Below, piece after piece: positions 8,401-15,696 of a DNA stretch of 64,000 nt (position 1 is the stretch's first letter; every line of letters starts with the position of its first letter). The DNA is taken from the NCBI RefSeq assembly GCF_000067165.1, contig NC_010162.1, positions 12,140,501 to 12,204,500 of the forward strand, given 5' to 3'. The stretch comes from Sorangium cellulosum So ce56 (GTDB taxonomy: Bacteria; Myxococcota_A; Polyangia; Polyangiales; Polyangiaceae). Made by a program: the position numbers and the translations under genes. Below the pieces are notes generated by a model, which did no database searches, was not told the origin of the DNA, and worked only from the letters and a program-made list of their open reading frames with translations.

Positions 8401-10555
8401 GACGCGCACGCTGGCACTGCGCCGCCAGCTGGAGCTCACGGCCGCGCGAGGTGAGCCCGAGGCCGCCCGGAAGGCGCTCGAGGAGCTCGCCGCGCAGAGC
8501 TCGGGGATCGATCGCGCGCGCGCGCTGATGCAGCTCGCGCGCCTGCACGTGTCGAGCGACCCGGATCGCGCAGCGAAGATCCTCTCGCAGGCCACGGTGC
8601 TCGCGGGCTCGGATCGCTCGCTGGGGCTGAAGATCGCCGAGCTGAACGCCGAGCTGGCCAGCGAGCGGGCGACCCTGCCTCCCGAGGAGGTGCTCCAGGC
8701 TGCGTCGCTCCGGGCAGCCGCGGCGGAGCCGGTCCAGGCGGCGCCAGAGGCGCCGCCCAGCGCTGCGTCGGCGGCGAGCGGCGCCGGACCCGCGAGCAGC
8801 CGTACGCCGTCGAGCGGGGTTGGGCCGGCGAGCAGCCGCGCGCCGTCGAGCGGGGTCGGGCCGGCGAGCAGCCGCGCGCCGTCGAGCGGGGTCGGGCCGG
8901 CGAGCAGCCGCGCGCCGTCGAGCGGGGTCGGGCCGGCGAGCAGCCGCGCGCCGTCGAGCGGCGGCGCGCCGGCGAGCAGCCGCGCGCCGTCGAGCGGGGT
9001 CGGGCCGGCGAGCAGCCGCGCGCCGTCGAGCGGCGGCGCGCCGGCCTCGAGCAACCCGCACATCGATCTCGTCGAGCTCAACGATCCGCTCGACGAGGGG
9101 TTGATCGCCGACGACCCGTCGCAATCCACCTCTCCCGCGGTGTCGGACGACGATCTGCTCGACGGGACGGCGAGCACCGCCGCCTCGCCGGCGCCGTCGC
9201 CGAGCGCCGTGTCAGGCGTCGCGGAGAGCAACGCCGCGCGCGGCGGCGCCGCGTCCGTCCGCTCCAGCGCCGGCGCGCCGCAGCCCGGGCCCCCGGTCTC
9301 CGCCCCGGCGTCGATCCAGCCGCCCTCCTCCGCGACGCGGCTCGTGGCCGCGTGGTCGCCGTCCGCGGCCGAGAGCTTCGAGGAGGCAGCGCTCTTCCGC
9401 GAACTCGCCGCGGGCTCGTACGACGCTGGCGAGCGGCTCATCAAGAGCTTCGCTCCGCGCGACGATCGCTCCCGGGAGGCGCTGGCGGTCCGACGGATGC
9501 AGGCCCACCTGCGCCTCGGCGATCGGGGCACCCTGGAGCGCCTCCAGGCGGCCGCGATCGCCGACAAGAACATGACCTACGCCCGCGCCATCGAGCACGT
9601 GCTGCGCGCCTTCGACGGTGACGAGCCGTCCGACCGGCCCGGCGAGGGCGTCGTCACGCCGCCGCCCCTCGCCGCGCAGCGCGACGCGCCGGAGCTCGTG
9701 AGCGCGCTGCTCTTCCGCGATCTGGAGTCGCCGGTCAACGAGGCGCTCGCGATCGTCTGGGAGACGGGCCTCTACCGCCGCGACGCAGGCCAGTCCGGGC
9801 TCGTCCCCTCCGAGCGGATCCAGCCGACATCGCCTACCCTCCTCGGGGAGATCTACGGCGTCATGGCCGCTCACCTCGGCCTCTTGCGCACCGCGCTCTT
9901 CCACCAGCGCGCTCCCTCGCCTGCTCCATCGCGGCCGGAGGGGCAGATCGTCCGGGTCAACCCGCCGGCCGTGCTGCTGCGGGGCGAGGTCCGCGAGGAC
10001 ACCCCCGAGCTGCGTTACCTGCTCGGCGCTCAGCTCGCTGGCGCCATGCCCGACCATGTCCTGGTGAACACCAGCTCGGAGGATGAGCTCCGCACGCTGC
10101 TCTCCGCCATCGTCGCCGCGTTCGGGCCCCTGGAGGCCACCGCGCACAGCGCCCGCGGCAATCCGGCCGTGGTGCGGCTCGAGCAGAACCTCTGGCAGCT
10201 CATCCCCCCGCGCGCAGAGCGTCGCCTCCGCGAGATCTGCGACAGCGCCGACAAGATCACCTACGAGGGGGCCGTCAAGACGACCCGCACCGCGATGCGC
10301 CGCGCTGGCCTCTTCGCCGCGGGCAACGTCGCCACGGCCGTGCGCGCGACCCTCAAGGAGCGCGGCGTGGAGCTGGCGGTCCCGCTCTCCGACCCCGAAG
10401 GGCTCGCCGCGGCCTGCGCGGCGGTCCCCGAGGTCGCCGATCTCGTACGCCTCGCGACGCGGATGGAGTACGCCGAAGCGCGATGGCAGCCCGGTACCGT
10501 GCCTTCACTCCGGCGGGTCGACACGGGAAGCTCGCGCTTCCGTGCAGGCACGTAG
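2495..10555 (+). CDS. Giant TPR-repeat protein with Ser/Pro minisatellite linker
   Basis: A 2686-residue protein with no signal peptide and no recognisable enzyme motif. Residues ~50-2080 are an almost continuous array of Ala/Leu/Glu/Arg-rich helical pairs of TPR character, with many units starting LARxxxxxG or ending in xAxxxLExAxxLxP. A disordered Ala/Pro/Ser linker (about residues 2080-2280) contains eight imperfect 12-residue repeats. The last ~390 residues form a more compact alpha/beta-looking domain of unknown identity, containing FRELAAGSYDAGERL and RAERRLREICDSADKITYEG. Start chosen at the ATG 89 bp after sppA; the Shine-Dalgarno is weak. Likely cytoplasmic and scaffold-like, by analogy with TPR proteins generally. 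Its partner is unknown; sppA and the TPR-like gene upstream are on the same strand. Confidence 0.85.
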   Translation: MSSSPPDRAASASGARRSLQSPELTDPAGPASAGQLVLAGARAIAPVSRHRGPRAEEAYWRARMDERRAAGDAQGEREAALALARILAARGVELDQATTLARRALSLGDDPAMRSELAGWLAGLGEPALAAAALRGLRDDAQPPGATARMLVKIAVLLARASDVAGAVDALEEASELAPDDAMASELLGTIAAWASDEVFPAAAAKAYLEAAKRREAAREREAAFEDRLRAFEIAPHDDMAAKAMAAALFLRGRQGAADEVLRTHADALAARAPRGEGEAPGPSALRRALEVHGHRLQGATNEGDWARAVGCVLDAGLDGAIDGDAARAIDEVLEQAGLYELVAARIELRAEQRVGASRAEAYVALARLHAGPLASPDRAVEAWIEAAASDSGSAAARSALRDHAATLHDMAPLVEALIRIGEGSDARATEDAAGRIDALSELARLAEEKIGDPGLARWALEALRDIGGDPTPAEAGLQRIADRLKGQDEALAAAQRALRGADTAEGRIDALRRLVVIYRGRPKERAAYEEALVGLSRALPADRGCLLALDRLSRRTGGGAALDALLRARLAEATRAPSEAEGARSARSEALRAASLTRVELVRARLLLSAIARRQGQDARALDEVLPLLGEAPGHRGAASAALVLATRTGRMRERADALVQLAAPVWPALRAVLLSSAAALYHRTQRAREAALSREVALLACEADPSSARAVATLASILTADLAAAAEAGEAPPFEVDRAVAAAIERSITTVFPRGALCDGLARALEALGELPLALAWTQRWLALRPGCPQATAELIRRAAAAGDAARLSDALAWILAQPKPLGEMAAALASALHALYDLDPERGTALARRSLDVFGPQNPLLRERLLELARRAGDPHLAVTVLERWLAVEITAAHAPELMFMLTDCRLDGGDPDGAAQELARAAAAQADAHEILARVQRLESSLLDAKGLGSDGAIALAEAKARAFTAQGAGAAAEAAAAWRELGSLRWDLAEDHRGAEEAFFRASELAPSGGTERYARDMCEFAGVEAAIEAIVARAAEARSERGAQPAADENRWSGDVGPERRRRANLLIEAANLAHEHGLPERALSAAASAIELDPLRADAVALVEKSADADGGIVVLDKTYRLLADAALGCYGRRAAHYRAARQLERRGAFELALAHAVASFEAVPTEGTSYVLLARLAEHVGEPSDAVRALERVATTADPASRNAWLKRAAALTGRTEEGLRLRLDILLRAMVVRPDAALVEDVGAAIRDLIACTGQPEVEAIRFDRAVKASIAKLDGPEGARAGLAMARIAVAVLDSPALALAAIERAMLADGDVDEFQTLLDIVGELARQTEPASHLVAAVYAAAMRPHSSVGPGLLRWASKLAGALNVPPVAAALLVEAARRAPEDDALACEAEGAVEASGDEALKRSLDDALPVARRLEALLHLADKHEREGQRAEATVALERALAGGQLVGETRDEVVTRLRRLYAAERRSADLETLVQSELARVDLPDAVRLGLTREHAGILAAGGDLHGAVELLLEAAQRTPFDKAHIDELIRLARSTDDRQRLFDVLTRLQGILSGDEERLVVLRELAPLAQELGDRGAAVALYEAIARLDLSDMHAVEVVEQDASDRGDHAAVAALLARRIEAAPLPDTRRALRLRRAALLEQRLGLLDEACAELEALLAASPDDVSALRFLADIHERLGTPLRAAPLWCRLGDLATTTDERAEYSLRACSSYLGGGDVESAKDTLESVARIAPREAVIELRVEIARREGDGHALAAALDQLASASRDAPERRAQLLVEAARATSTLGDDATALERARRAVKLAPESPDAVLEARRIEYRLRGTGTPRDAQAAVEELGRIAPRLRPAHVDLHAFLLAETLDVIQGHGAGMRELTRRHAEVGPSTLVALGMAERLALKRNFSAALPLFDRALGGDLQGMRARGRVALAAAETAQSAGDLEAAARLLEEAAAEPETRTLALRRQLELTAARGEPEAARKALEELAAQSSGIDRARALMQLARLHVSSDPDRAAKILSQATVLAGSDRSLGLKIAELNAELASERATLPPEEVLQAASLRAAAAEPVQAAPEAPPSAASAASGAGPASSRTPSSGVGPASSRAPSSGVGPASSRAPSSGVGPASSRAPSSGVGPASSRAPSSGGAPASSRAPSSGVGPASSRAPSSGGAPASSNPHIDLVELNDPLDEGLIADDPSQSTSPAVSDDDLLDGTASTAASPAPSPSAVSGVAESNAARGGAASVRSSAGAPQPGPPVSAPASIQPPSSATRLVAAWSPSAAESFEEAALFRELAAGSYDAGERLIKSFAPRDDRSREALAVRRMQAHLRLGDRGTLERLQAAAIADKNMTYARAIEHVLRAFDGDEPSDRPGEGVVTPPPLAAQRDAPELVSALLFRDLESPVNEALAIVWETGLYRRDAGQSGLVPSERIQPTSPTLLGEIYGVMAAHLGLLRTALFHQRAPSPAPSRPEGQIVRVNPPAVLLRGEVREDTPELRYLLGAQLAGAMPDHVLVNTSSEDELRTLLSAIVAAFGPLEATAHSARGNPAVVRLEQNLWQLIPPRAERRLREICDSADKITYEGAVKTTRTAMRRAGLFAAGNVATAVRATLKERGVELAVPLSDPEGLAAACAAVPEVADLVRLATRMEYAEARWQPGTVPSLRRVDTGSSRFRAGT
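8780..9052 (+). repeat. In-frame 36-bp coding minisatellite
   Basis: Seven full copies and one partial copy of a 36-bp unit encode G(V/A/G)(G/A)PASSRAPSS. Copies 2-5 and 7 are almost identical at the DNA level, while copies 1, 6 and 8 differ at the second to fourth residues. The unit length is a multiple of three, so copy-number change keeps the frame. It separates the TPR array from the C-terminal domain of the giant protein. Confidence 0.95.
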
Positions 10556-11038
10556 GCGTCGCGGCACCCGCTGCGCGGACGTCGGTGGCGTCATGTTCCT
10601 CGCAGACCTCGCGCCCCCGCAGCGCCGACCGGAGCCCGGTCGTATCCCGTCTCACCCGAGCTTTCCCGTGTGCATGTCCGAGCTTCGCCTGGTTGCGATG
10701 AGTGCGGGGTGGCCGCATCGGCGCATCCGTCTCGACGCGACAGCGCTGTCACAGCGCCGCCGCGGGTTGCGCGGCGCCCTGTCGAGCGGATGCTCGCCCC
10801 ACGCTGCCCGGAACGCCGTCTGTCGGTTGGCACGAACATCGCCTTCTCGTTCGGGTGTGATTTTCCCCTGCGCCTGCTCGGGTGCGGACCCGTTCGGGCT
10901 CCGCGCGTCGCTCTCATCCGCTCGGCGGCCACCGGTCGCCGGTGTCTCCGCGGGACCGCGGCGCTCTCCCGCCGCGCCGCCACGGGGGCGGTCTCTGCTC
11001 CGCGCCGCGCGCGCTGCGTCGGTGGCGAGGAGGGCGTC
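10556..11038. other. 483-bp intergenic region
   Basis: No convincing gene. An open frame runs through it into the downstream lipoprotein, but its translation is Arg/Ala-rich and lacks a signal peptide until the GTG at 11039. It holds one weak sigma-54-like element at 10828-10843 and the Shine-Dalgarno AGGAGGG at 11028-11034 belonging to the next gene. Confidence 0.6.
10828..10843 (+). promoter_or_regulatory. Weak -24/-12 (sigma-54-like) element
   Basis: TGGCACG-N4-TCGCC, with the GG and GC doublets at sigma-54 spacing but a non-consensus last base. It lies ~195 bp upstream of the lipoprotein start at 11039. It is weaker than the four sites near 28-31 kb and could be chance. Confidence 0.25.
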
Positions 11039-12814
11039 GTGAGCGCGCGACACGTCGTGTGCGCCGCGCTGCTCGCCTGCCTACCGACCTCGGTGGCCTG
11101 CGGCATTCCCCTCGAAATGGCGGAATCCGCCCCGATGAACGCCTGCGACGGGTCGGTCGAGTGCGGCCCGGGGGCGACCTGCGCCGATGTCAGCGGGCAA
11201 CGCGCGTGCGTCTCGACGAGCGCGAACCTCGACGGGCTCATCCTCGAGATCCGGCCGCGCGCCTTGCCCGAGCAGGGCGCGGAGGTTTCCCATCTCCTCG
11301 CCATCGATGCAGCGAGCGGTTTCCCTCCTCAGGACCCTGGCGGGCAGGTGCATTCCGTCGATCTCACGCTCCCCATGTCCGCGAGCGTGAAGGCCACCGT
11401 GCGCCTCGGCGGCTCCTATTGCGAGAACCGCACCGGCGGGCTGCCTCCCCTGACCGGCGGGCAGTTCCCCGTGAAGGTCGAGTTCCGGAGCATCTCGCCG
11501 ATCCTGGGCCTGCCCACCCAGAGCTACTCGACGCTCTCGGAGCCGGACGGCACCGACGGCCAGAGATTCCAGCTCTCGATCCCCGCTGGCGACTACCACA
11601 TCTCGTTGATTCCGCAGGCGCGCGCCGACTGCCTCGACGACATCCCCCCGCCGATCGTCCTGCCGAACCAGGTGGTCCCCGAGCAGTGGACGCTCGGCAT
11701 CAACGCCGAGGCGCCCGCCGTGCTCCAGGGCAGCTTGCAGGTGCCCGAGCGCGTGCGCGTCGACGGGTGGAAGCTCGATCTCGTCGACCCGGTGACCGGC
11801 AGCGTCCTCTCCCAGGTAGGCCTCCTCGAGCAGGCCGAGCCCGACCCGCAGGCGACCGCGACGCAGGTCGGGTTCAGCGTGAAGTTCTACTGGACCGACA
11901 AGGCCAGGAGCCCGCTCATCCGGCTGCGTCCGAAGGACGGCGTGCCGAGGCCCACGGTCTACTGGGAGCTCGCTGCGGTCGCGCTCCAGGGCTCCACGGG
12001 GAACCTGGACCTGTCGCTCCTCCAGCTCGACGCGGCGGCGCGCCGCGTGGAAGGTCAGACGCTCGACGTGAACGGCAACCCGGTGCTCACCGCCGTCCGT
12101 ATCCAGAGCGCCATCATCGACAGGGCGCCCACCGCCGCCTACAAGCTGGACACCGAGACGGACGCGAACGGCCTCTTCCGTGCCGATCTCCCGCCGGGCG
12201 AGTACGTCCTCTTCGCGCAGCCGATCAACGACACCGCCAAGGCGGCCGTCAAGCAGCCGCTCAAGTTCGCCGCCGGCGACGACTGCTACTGCGGTCAGTC
12301 GGTCGTCATCCCCGAGGCCGGGACGCTTCGCGGCCGCGTCCAGGGGCCCATGGGCGAGCTGATGGACGGTGCCGGCGTGTTCGCGGTCCCTGCCCGCGGC
12401 CAGGTCACGCCCTACTTCGGCCAGGTCCTGACGCCCGGGCCGCTGCTGCCCCGGCAAGCGTCCGGGGTCCTCCGTAACGGCGCGTTCTCGATCGGCATCG
12501 ACCCAGGGGAGTTCGACTTCTCGGTCCGCCCGACGCCCGGCTCCGCCTTCCCGTGGCTCGTCAGGCCGCGCCTGACGATCTCTGCGATGGACGCCGCGGT
12601 CACCGACCTCGAGCTCGCCATCTCGTTCCCGGCCGTGCTCCAGGGCGTCGTCCGCGACGCGTCGGGCGCCCCGCTCGGCGACGCCACGGTCGTGGCCTGG
12701 CTGCCGGTCCAGGGCGCGACCGCGCAGGAGACGAGGGGCATCCAGATCGGCGAGACCCGGTCGGCGGCCGATGGCTCCTATGTACTGCCGCTCCCCCCAT
12801 CGATGTCCCGGTGA
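11039..12814 (+). CDS. Lipoprotein with carboxypeptidase-regulatory-like (Ig-fold) repeats
   Basis: Predicted outer-surface or periplasmic lipoprotein of 591 residues. The start is the GTG at 11039: a strong AGGAGGG lies 4 bp upstream, and this start gives an immediate signal sequence ending in the lipobox TSVAC (Cys at about residue 21). The longer frame from 10670 would bury the signal. After a Cys-containing segment (CDGSVECGPGATC), the rest consists of beta-rich domains of CarboxypepD_reg type, with recurring turns such as ETDANGLFRADLPPGEY, VQGPMGELMDGAGV and VRDASGAPLGDATV. Such domains usually mediate binding or act as structural spacers. The protein stops soon after DGSYVLPLPP, right after a C-rich run (CTCCCCCCATC), so the last domain may be truncated by a frameshift. 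The hybrid kinase follows after 57 bp. Confidence 0.85.
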   Translation: MSARHVVCAALLACLPTSVACGIPLEMAESAPMNACDGSVECGPGATCADVSGQRACVSTSANLDGLILEIRPRALPEQGAEVSHLLAIDAASGFPPQDPGGQVHSVDLTLPMSASVKATVRLGGSYCENRTGGLPPLTGGQFPVKVEFRSISPILGLPTQSYSTLSEPDGTDGQRFQLSIPAGDYHISLIPQARADCLDDIPPPIVLPNQVVPEQWTLGINAEAPAVLQGSLQVPERVRVDGWKLDLVDPVTGSVLSQVGLLEQAEPDPQATATQVGFSVKFYWTDKARSPLIRLRPKDGVPRPTVYWELAAVALQGSTGNLDLSLLQLDAAARRVEGQTLDVNGNPVLTAVRIQSAIIDRAPTAAYKLDTETDANGLFRADLPPGEYVLFAQPINDTAKAAVKQPLKFAAGDDCYCGQSVVIPEAGTLRGRVQGPMGELMDGAGVFAVPARGQVTPYFGQVLTPGPLLPRQASGVLRNGAFSIGIDPGEFDFSVRPTPGSAFPWLVRPRLTISAMDAAVTDLELAISFPAVLQGVVRDASGAPLGDATVVAWLPVQGATAQETRGIQIGETRSAADGSYVLPLPPSMSR

Positions 12815-12871
12815 AGTCGGAGCGAAAAAGGGCGGTACCAGCTCAGCGCGGAGCGAGATAGGCTAACGCCC

Positions 12872-14104
12872 GTGGCGCAGCCGACGCGCGGTGGGACATC
12901 GGAGCCTTCAACCGAGGATGGCCTGACCCTCGCGCCTCCTCTGCGCGGCGACCTCGGCCAGCGCGCCGACGAGGAGCGCGCGATCGGGACCTCGCTTCCG
13001 TCTGCGCAGGAGCTCGCGATCGCGCTGCACGAGGTCTCCAACGCGCTCACGGTCATCGTGGGGTGCATCGAGCGCGCGCAGGGCGAGCAAGGCCCCGAGC
13101 TGGGCCGCGCGCTCGGCGTCGCCGCGTCCCGCGCGCGCGACGCTCGCCGCCTGATCCGGCGGGCCATCGGCGCCGAGGGGCGTCCGGCCGGCGACGGCGA
13201 GGTCGCGTCGAGGCCGCTGGGGGAGCCGGCGCGCCTGATCGCCGACGTCATCGACGACGCCGTCATGGGGCTCGAGCCCGAGGCGCGCCGCTCGGCGATC
13301 GCGCTCCGCGCGGTGATCGAGCCCGCGGTCGCGCGCGGCGGCGTGAGCAACGGCGCTGCGGTCGTGCAGATCTTGACGAACCTCCTGCTCAACGCCGTGG
13401 CGCTGTCGCCCCGCGGCTCGTCCGTCCGTGTCGATGCCAGGCTGGAGGACGCCGTGGTCGTCATCGGCGTCGCGGACCAGGGGCCCGGGGTCCCGCCGTC
13501 GCGCCGAGCGACGCTGCTGAGCTCCGGCGTCTCGACGCGGCCTGGCGGAGCGGGCATCGGCCTCCGCCACTCCGCGGCGCTGGCGAGCGCTGCCGGCGGC
13601 GCGCTCGCGCTCGTGCCTTCGGAGGAAGGCGCTCGCTTCGAGCTGCGCTGGCCCGTCGAGGACACGCCGCCGGCCGACGCCCCGCCCGGCGAAGCAGGAG
13701 CCGAGGAAAAGCCGCCTGTGCCGCGGAACATGACGTCGCCGCCGCAGCACGGGACGATCCTCGATGGCGTCAGGATCCTGGTGGTCGAGGACGACGACGC
13801 GGTCGTGGATCTGCTCGACACGGCGCTCACCGCCCGCGGCGCGAGCATCGTCAGCGTGCAGAGCGCGGTCGAGCTCCCGGGGGCCCTCGCCTCCGGGCCG
13901 TTCCAGGCCGCGCTGCTCGACATCTCGCCGATCCAGCAGGACGTCCTCGGCACCGTCTCCGCCGTGCGCAGGGCCAACCCGGACGTGCGGCTCGTGGTCA
14001 TGTCCGGCAGCGCCGGCGCCGATCCTCTCCCCGCGAACTCCGGCGTCTCCTGGGTGCGCAAGCCGTTCGAGATCCGCGAGATCGTCGAGGCGCTCGTCCG
14101 CTGA
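12872..14104 (+). CDS. Hybrid sensor histidine kinase with C-terminal receiver
   Basis: Cytosolic two-component protein of 410 residues with no transmembrane segment. The dimerisation/phosphoacceptor helix contains ALHEVSNALTVIVG (His near residue 52). The ATPase domain follows with N-box QILTNLLLNAVALS, G1 DQGPGV and G2 GGAGIGLR. After a Pro-rich linker, a receiver domain starts at ILVVEDDDAVVDLL, with the phosphoacceptor Asp in ALLDISPI and the conserved Lys in VRKPFE. The start GTG gives a compact protein with only a weak Shine-Dalgarno. No input domain is recognisable in the first ~45 residues, so the signal probably comes from a partner. It follows the lipoprotein gene on the same strand, but a shared pathway is an inference. 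Confidence 0.88.
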   Translation: MAQPTRGGTSEPSTEDGLTLAPPLRGDLGQRADEERAIGTSLPSAQELAIALHEVSNALTVIVGCIERAQGEQGPELGRALGVAASRARDARRLIRRAIGAEGRPAGDGEVASRPLGEPARLIADVIDDAVMGLEPEARRSAIALRAVIEPAVARGGVSNGAAVVQILTNLLLNAVALSPRGSSVRVDARLEDAVVVIGVADQGPGVPPSRRATLLSSGVSTRPGGAGIGLRHSAALASAAGGALALVPSEEGARFELRWPVEDTPPADAPPGEAGAEEKPPVPRNMTSPPQHGTILDGVRILVVEDDDAVVDLLDTALTARGASIVSVQSAVELPGALASGPFQAALLDISPIQQDVLGTVSAVRRANPDVRLVVMSGSAGADPLPANSGVSWVRKPFEIREIVEALVR

Positions 14105-14273
14105 AGAGCCCGCGGGCGAGGTGCGCGCAGCGCTCCGCGCGGTGCGGGCGTGCTCCTCTGGCGCGCGCTCCGGTCGCGCGCGCAGCCGTGGCAGCCCGGT
14201 GATCGGCCGAGGCCGCCGCGCCGGGCTGACCAGCGCGGGCGCTGCGCCGTGGGACGACGTTGTGAGGATTAGC

Positions 14274-14301
14274 TTGACTTCCCCGGCCAGCTGGGTAGGT
14301 T
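14274..14301 (+). promoter_or_regulatory. Sigma-70-type promoter for tRNA-Leu
   Basis: TTGACT (14274-14279), a 16-bp spacer and TAGGTT (14296-14301) end 19 bp before the first base of the tRNA, which is the expected distance for a short leader. Prediction from sequence only. Confidence 0.55.
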
Positions 14302-14320
14302 CCGTCCCGCAACCGCACTC

Positions 14321-14402
14321 GCGAAGGTGGCGGAATTGGCAGACGCACTAGCTTGAGGTGCTAGCGGGTAACACCGTGGGGGTTCAAGTCCCCCCCTTCG
14401 CA
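14321..14402 (+). tRNA. tRNA-Leu (anticodon GAG)
   Basis: Complete class II tRNA. The acceptor stem GCGAAGG (14321-14327) pairs perfectly with CCTTCGC (14395-14401), and the discriminator is A at 14402. The anticodon stem CTAGC/GCTAG encloses loop TTGAGGT with anticodon GAG at 14355-14357, reading CUC/CUU leucine codons. A long variable arm and the T-arm GGGGGTTCAAGTCCCCC are present. CCA is not encoded (CTCC follows), so it must be added post-transcriptionally. Confidence 0.97.
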
Positions 14403-15143
14403 CTCCCTGTCTCTCTCTCGACGCCTCGTTCTCCACTCCTTGTGCACACCTGGCTGAGCGCATTCCCTCGGCTCCTGTGCGGTACCGGTGACGCTGCCCT
14501 TGTGTCTTGACGGGGCCGCCCGGCTTCGGAGCGCGCGTCTGAGTCTCGACGGCTTGCCGTGGCACCGCTGAGCGCTCGTCTGCGTCCAGCTGGACGCACG
14601 GCGATGCTCGCGGGCAGCACATGCCGCGTGGGAGTGGCGCTCCGGGGGGGCGTGCGACAGACCGCCTGTTCGGGGCGGATGTCACACGAGCTCGCGCCGG
14701 GGATGCACAGGAGATGCGCGCCTGGGAGCCCTCAGGGCTCTTCCGAGGGGTTGGCCGACGTGCTGTTTCGGCGGCTGCCTCCGAGGCTCCTCGCTGGCTC
14801 TCCGGTCCAGGTGATCCCCGCAGACTCGCGCGATACGGACGATGGTTCATGTCCCTAGCGCACTGGCGTTGACGCCAATCGAGCCATCGGTCGTGCGCGA
14901 GGTGTCCGCGGCGGGGACGCTTTGAACGCGGACCCATGCTGTTCGTGGAGGGTCCACTCCGCATGTTCCAGCGTGGAGTCCGGGGTGCCACGATGACCGT
15001 GTCGTGCGCATTCCTGCCCAATCCTCCGTCCGGGCGCGCGTCGGCGGCGTGCACAGGCTTGCGTCGGTCGCCGAGCGGCGTGGTCGGGCTCGGCCGAACG
15101 CCTTCCTTGACGCCCGTCTCGTCCTCCCCCACGCTCGCATCGG
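14403..15143. other. 741-bp region without a supported gene
   Basis: Between tRNA-Leu and the metal-efflux operon. Several overlapping short frames exist on both strands, but none has a plausible ribosome-binding site, signal peptide or family-like composition. I see no tRNA, repeat or clear terminator. Regulation of the efflux operon presumably acts from this region, but I could not identify an operator. Confidence 0.5.
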
Positions 15144-15533
15144 ATGTCCCGCCTCCGGCGACCCCATCGTGACCGCAGCGCGATCCTTCGCTGGATCCGC
15201 GCCGCGCTCCCGGTGCTGCTCGTCGTCGGTCTCATGGCGCAGGGCCACACCCTCCAGGCGCTCGGCATGACGATCGCTTGCGAGCACCCGATGCTCGAGG
15301 CGTCGTCGGCCCATCACGAGGAGGACGCGGCGCCGGACAGCTCCCACGAGGACTGTCCGCCCAGCTGCAGCGACTGCGCTTGTGGCCGTATCCCCATGAC
15401 GCTGTCCGTCGGCGCCGCGCTGCCCTACATCCTCCTGGAGGCGTACGAGATCGCCGCGTCGACGCTGCCGGAAATGCCAGGGCGCAGCCTCCCTCACCGC
15501 CTCGAACGGCCACCCCGACACCCGCGCGCCTGA
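15144..15533 (+). CDS. Small exported Cys/His-rich protein heading the metal-efflux operon
   Basis: 129 residues. A strongly basic start (MSRLRRPHRDR) precedes a hydrophobic segment (about residues 20-35, ALPVLLVVGLMAQG), so export or membrane anchoring is likely. The middle holds acidic and His residues (SSAHHEEDAAPDSSHED) and then a Cys cluster, CPPSCSDCACG, typical of metal-binding loops. It lies 163 bp upstream of the outer-membrane component of an RND metal efflux system on the same strand. A periplasmic metal-binding or sensing accessory role is inferred from composition and position. I cannot name a family with certainty. The ATG has only a weak Shine-Dalgarno, so the exact start is open. 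Confidence 0.65.
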   Translation: MSRLRRPHRDRSAILRWIRAALPVLLVVGLMAQGHTLQALGMTIACEHPMLEASSAHHEEDAAPDSSHEDCPPSCSDCACGRIPMTLSVGAALPYILLEAYEIAASTLPEMPGRSLPHRLERPPRHPRA

Positions 15534-15696
15534 GGCGCCCTCGTCAGGTGTCGCACCCGCGAGCACGGCAGCAGCGCACAGGCGTTTGAGCGCCCCTGCG
15601 CCGCGCCGCCGTGAGCTCGGCCCTCTCACGCGATCCTGACCGGGCACAACCGCGGTTCTTCGCGCGAGCGCTCCACGCGCTCGAGGGCTGTCGTCC

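Noticed and set aside
8780..9052. CRISPR-like direct repeats
   Set aside because: Units are contiguous without spacers and encode an in-frame 12-residue repeat inside a gene.
10670..11038. 123-codon N-terminal extension of the repeat lipoprotein
   Set aside because: The extension is Arg-rich and would bury the signal peptide; GTG 11039 has an excellent Shine-Dalgarno.
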